NCBI GenBank assembly: GCA_031269635.1
Contig: JAISYY010000248.1
Location: forward strand, 1 to 7,932
Direction of reading: 5' to 3'
Source: Tannerella sp.
GTDB lineage: Bacteria > Bacteroidota > Bacteroidia > Bacteroidales > Tannerellaceae
DNA length: 7,932 nt
The position numbers were made by a program, and so were the translations under genes. The notes under the pieces were generated by a model. It worked only from the letters and a program-made list of their open reading frames with translations, had not been told where the DNA came from and did no database searches. Each line of letters starts with the position of its first letter. The stretch's first letter is position 1. Shown here in pieces: positions 7,433 to 7,932 of the stretch.

Positions 7433-7871
7433 ATGAAACCCGTTTACACACTTTTTGTCATCTGTGTGGGACTGCTGGCGCCACATTTCGCGCCCCGGCG
7501 CAGGACATGCCCGGCAGCAGAAAGACTCGCTGCTAAACGTGATTGCCCATACGCAGGGCGATGAAAAGTTGGAGGCATACCATATTTATGTGCTGAAACT
7601 GTTTTACGAAGTAAAGGACCGTGCTTCGCTCCAGTATCTTGCCGACGTCATCCGCGAAACGACGGGAGAAACCTATTCCGCCTATATCTCCGGCCTGTGC
7701 CTTCAGTACGCCCTCACGCTGCTGAACGAACAGCCCGGGATGACGCCCGACGCCGTCGCCGTAGATTCCGGGCACGGTTCCTACTCGCCTTTCTTCCATT
7801 CGTTCACGAAAAAATACAGCATTACCTCTTCGAAATACCGCAAAATGTCCGCCGCAAAGAACGGAAAATAA
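7433..7871 (+). pseudogene. Decayed TPR/AraC-type transcriptional regulator (internal deletion plus frameshifts)
   Basis: The ATG at 7433 opens a signal-peptide-like start (MKPVYTLFVICVGLLA) that hits a stop at 7562-7564. The matching downstream sequence is in another frame. It reads QQKDSLLNVIAHTQGDEKLEAY (from 7515), resembling the start of the periplasmic TPR region of Bacteroidales hybrid regulators. At about 7640-7660 it jumps straight into the linker helix and second helix-turn-helix of an AraC domain (SAYISGLCLQYAL, SYSPFFHSFTKKY, SKYRKM), ending with TAA at 7869-7871. Two single-base losses, near 7480 (GGCGCC) and 7510 (CCCGG), would restore a continuous signal peptide ending APAQDMP. 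Most of the TPR array, the membrane helix and the first helix-turn-helix are missing; such proteins are normally several hundred residues long. The frame open around 7455 begins with TTG and has no good start codon, so an intact small protein is unlikely. It lies 8 bases after the phosphorylase stop. Confidence 0.75.
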
Positions 7872-7874
7872 AAG

Positions 7875-7912
7875 TTTTTCTGAATCAACAAATACTTTTT
7901 CTGAATCAACAA
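7875..7912. repeat. Perfect 17-base direct repeat, 21-base period (possible AraC-type operator)
   Basis: The sequence TTTTTCTGAATCAACAA occurs at 7875-7891 and again at 7896-7912 with no mismatch, separated by 4 bases (ATAC). The 21-base period puts both copies on the same DNA face. TTTTTTG (7918-7924), a possible -33 element, follows 5 bases after the second copy. E. coli AraC binds 17-base half-sites with this same 21-base period next to a promoter. The operator role here is inferred. Confidence 0.65.
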
Positions 7913-7932
7913 GTCTGTTTTTTGCCTCCGGA

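Noticed and set aside
7455..7871. Continuous 138-codon frame as an intact small regulator
   Set aside because: It would start at TTG, without a Shine-Dalgarno sequence, inside the signal-peptide coding region of another frame. Its first 20 residues look like out-of-frame translation, and only one of the two AraC helix-turn-helix units is present.

Overview
The window looks like chromosomal DNA of a member of the Bacteroidales. The reasons are a textbook Bacteroidota promoter (TTTG, 20 bases, TAccTTTG) in the divergent intergenic region, A/T-rich leaders that mostly lack a Shine-Dalgarno sequence, and gene families with a Bacteroidota flavour: an M64 peptidase, a very short PlsC-type acyltransferase, a GT3 glycogen synthase, a DUF3417-type alpha-glucan phosphorylase and a TPR/AraC hybrid regulator remnant. 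I cannot resolve the genus.

Minus strand, 2964 down to 2: a tightly packed four-gene operon. In transcription order it holds a 98-residue charged protein of unknown function, a PlsC-like acyltransferase that starts with TTG overlapping the previous stop codon, a YafV-type omega-amidase of the nitrilase superfamily, and a secreted zinc peptidase of family M64. Spacings are a 4-base overlap, 2 bases and 19 bases. A candidate promoter lies just upstream of the first gene.

Intergenic 2965-3171: about 200 bases with divergent promoters, a T6-CC-A9 tract, four G-runs and a C7 run.

Plus strand, 3172 to 7424: a two-gene glycogen module. A eukaryotic-type (GT3) glycogen synthase without the known eukaryotic regulatory regions is followed 59 bases later by an alpha-glucan phosphorylase. 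Together they would build and mobilise an intracellular alpha-glucan. Branching and nucleotide-sugar enzymes are not in the window.

Plus strand, 7433 to 7871: the wreck of a TPR/AraC-type regulator. It has a signal peptide in one frame, two apparent single-base losses, the start of the sensor region, and then a direct jump to the second helix-turn-helix of an AraC domain. Just beyond it (7875-7912) lies a perfect 17-base direct repeat with a 21-base period, followed by TTTTTTG. That geometry matches an AraC-type operator next to a promoter for a gene beyond the window. This degenerate-regulator-plus-operator end is the least expected part of the window. The rest is mostly recognisable housekeeping and storage metabolism.
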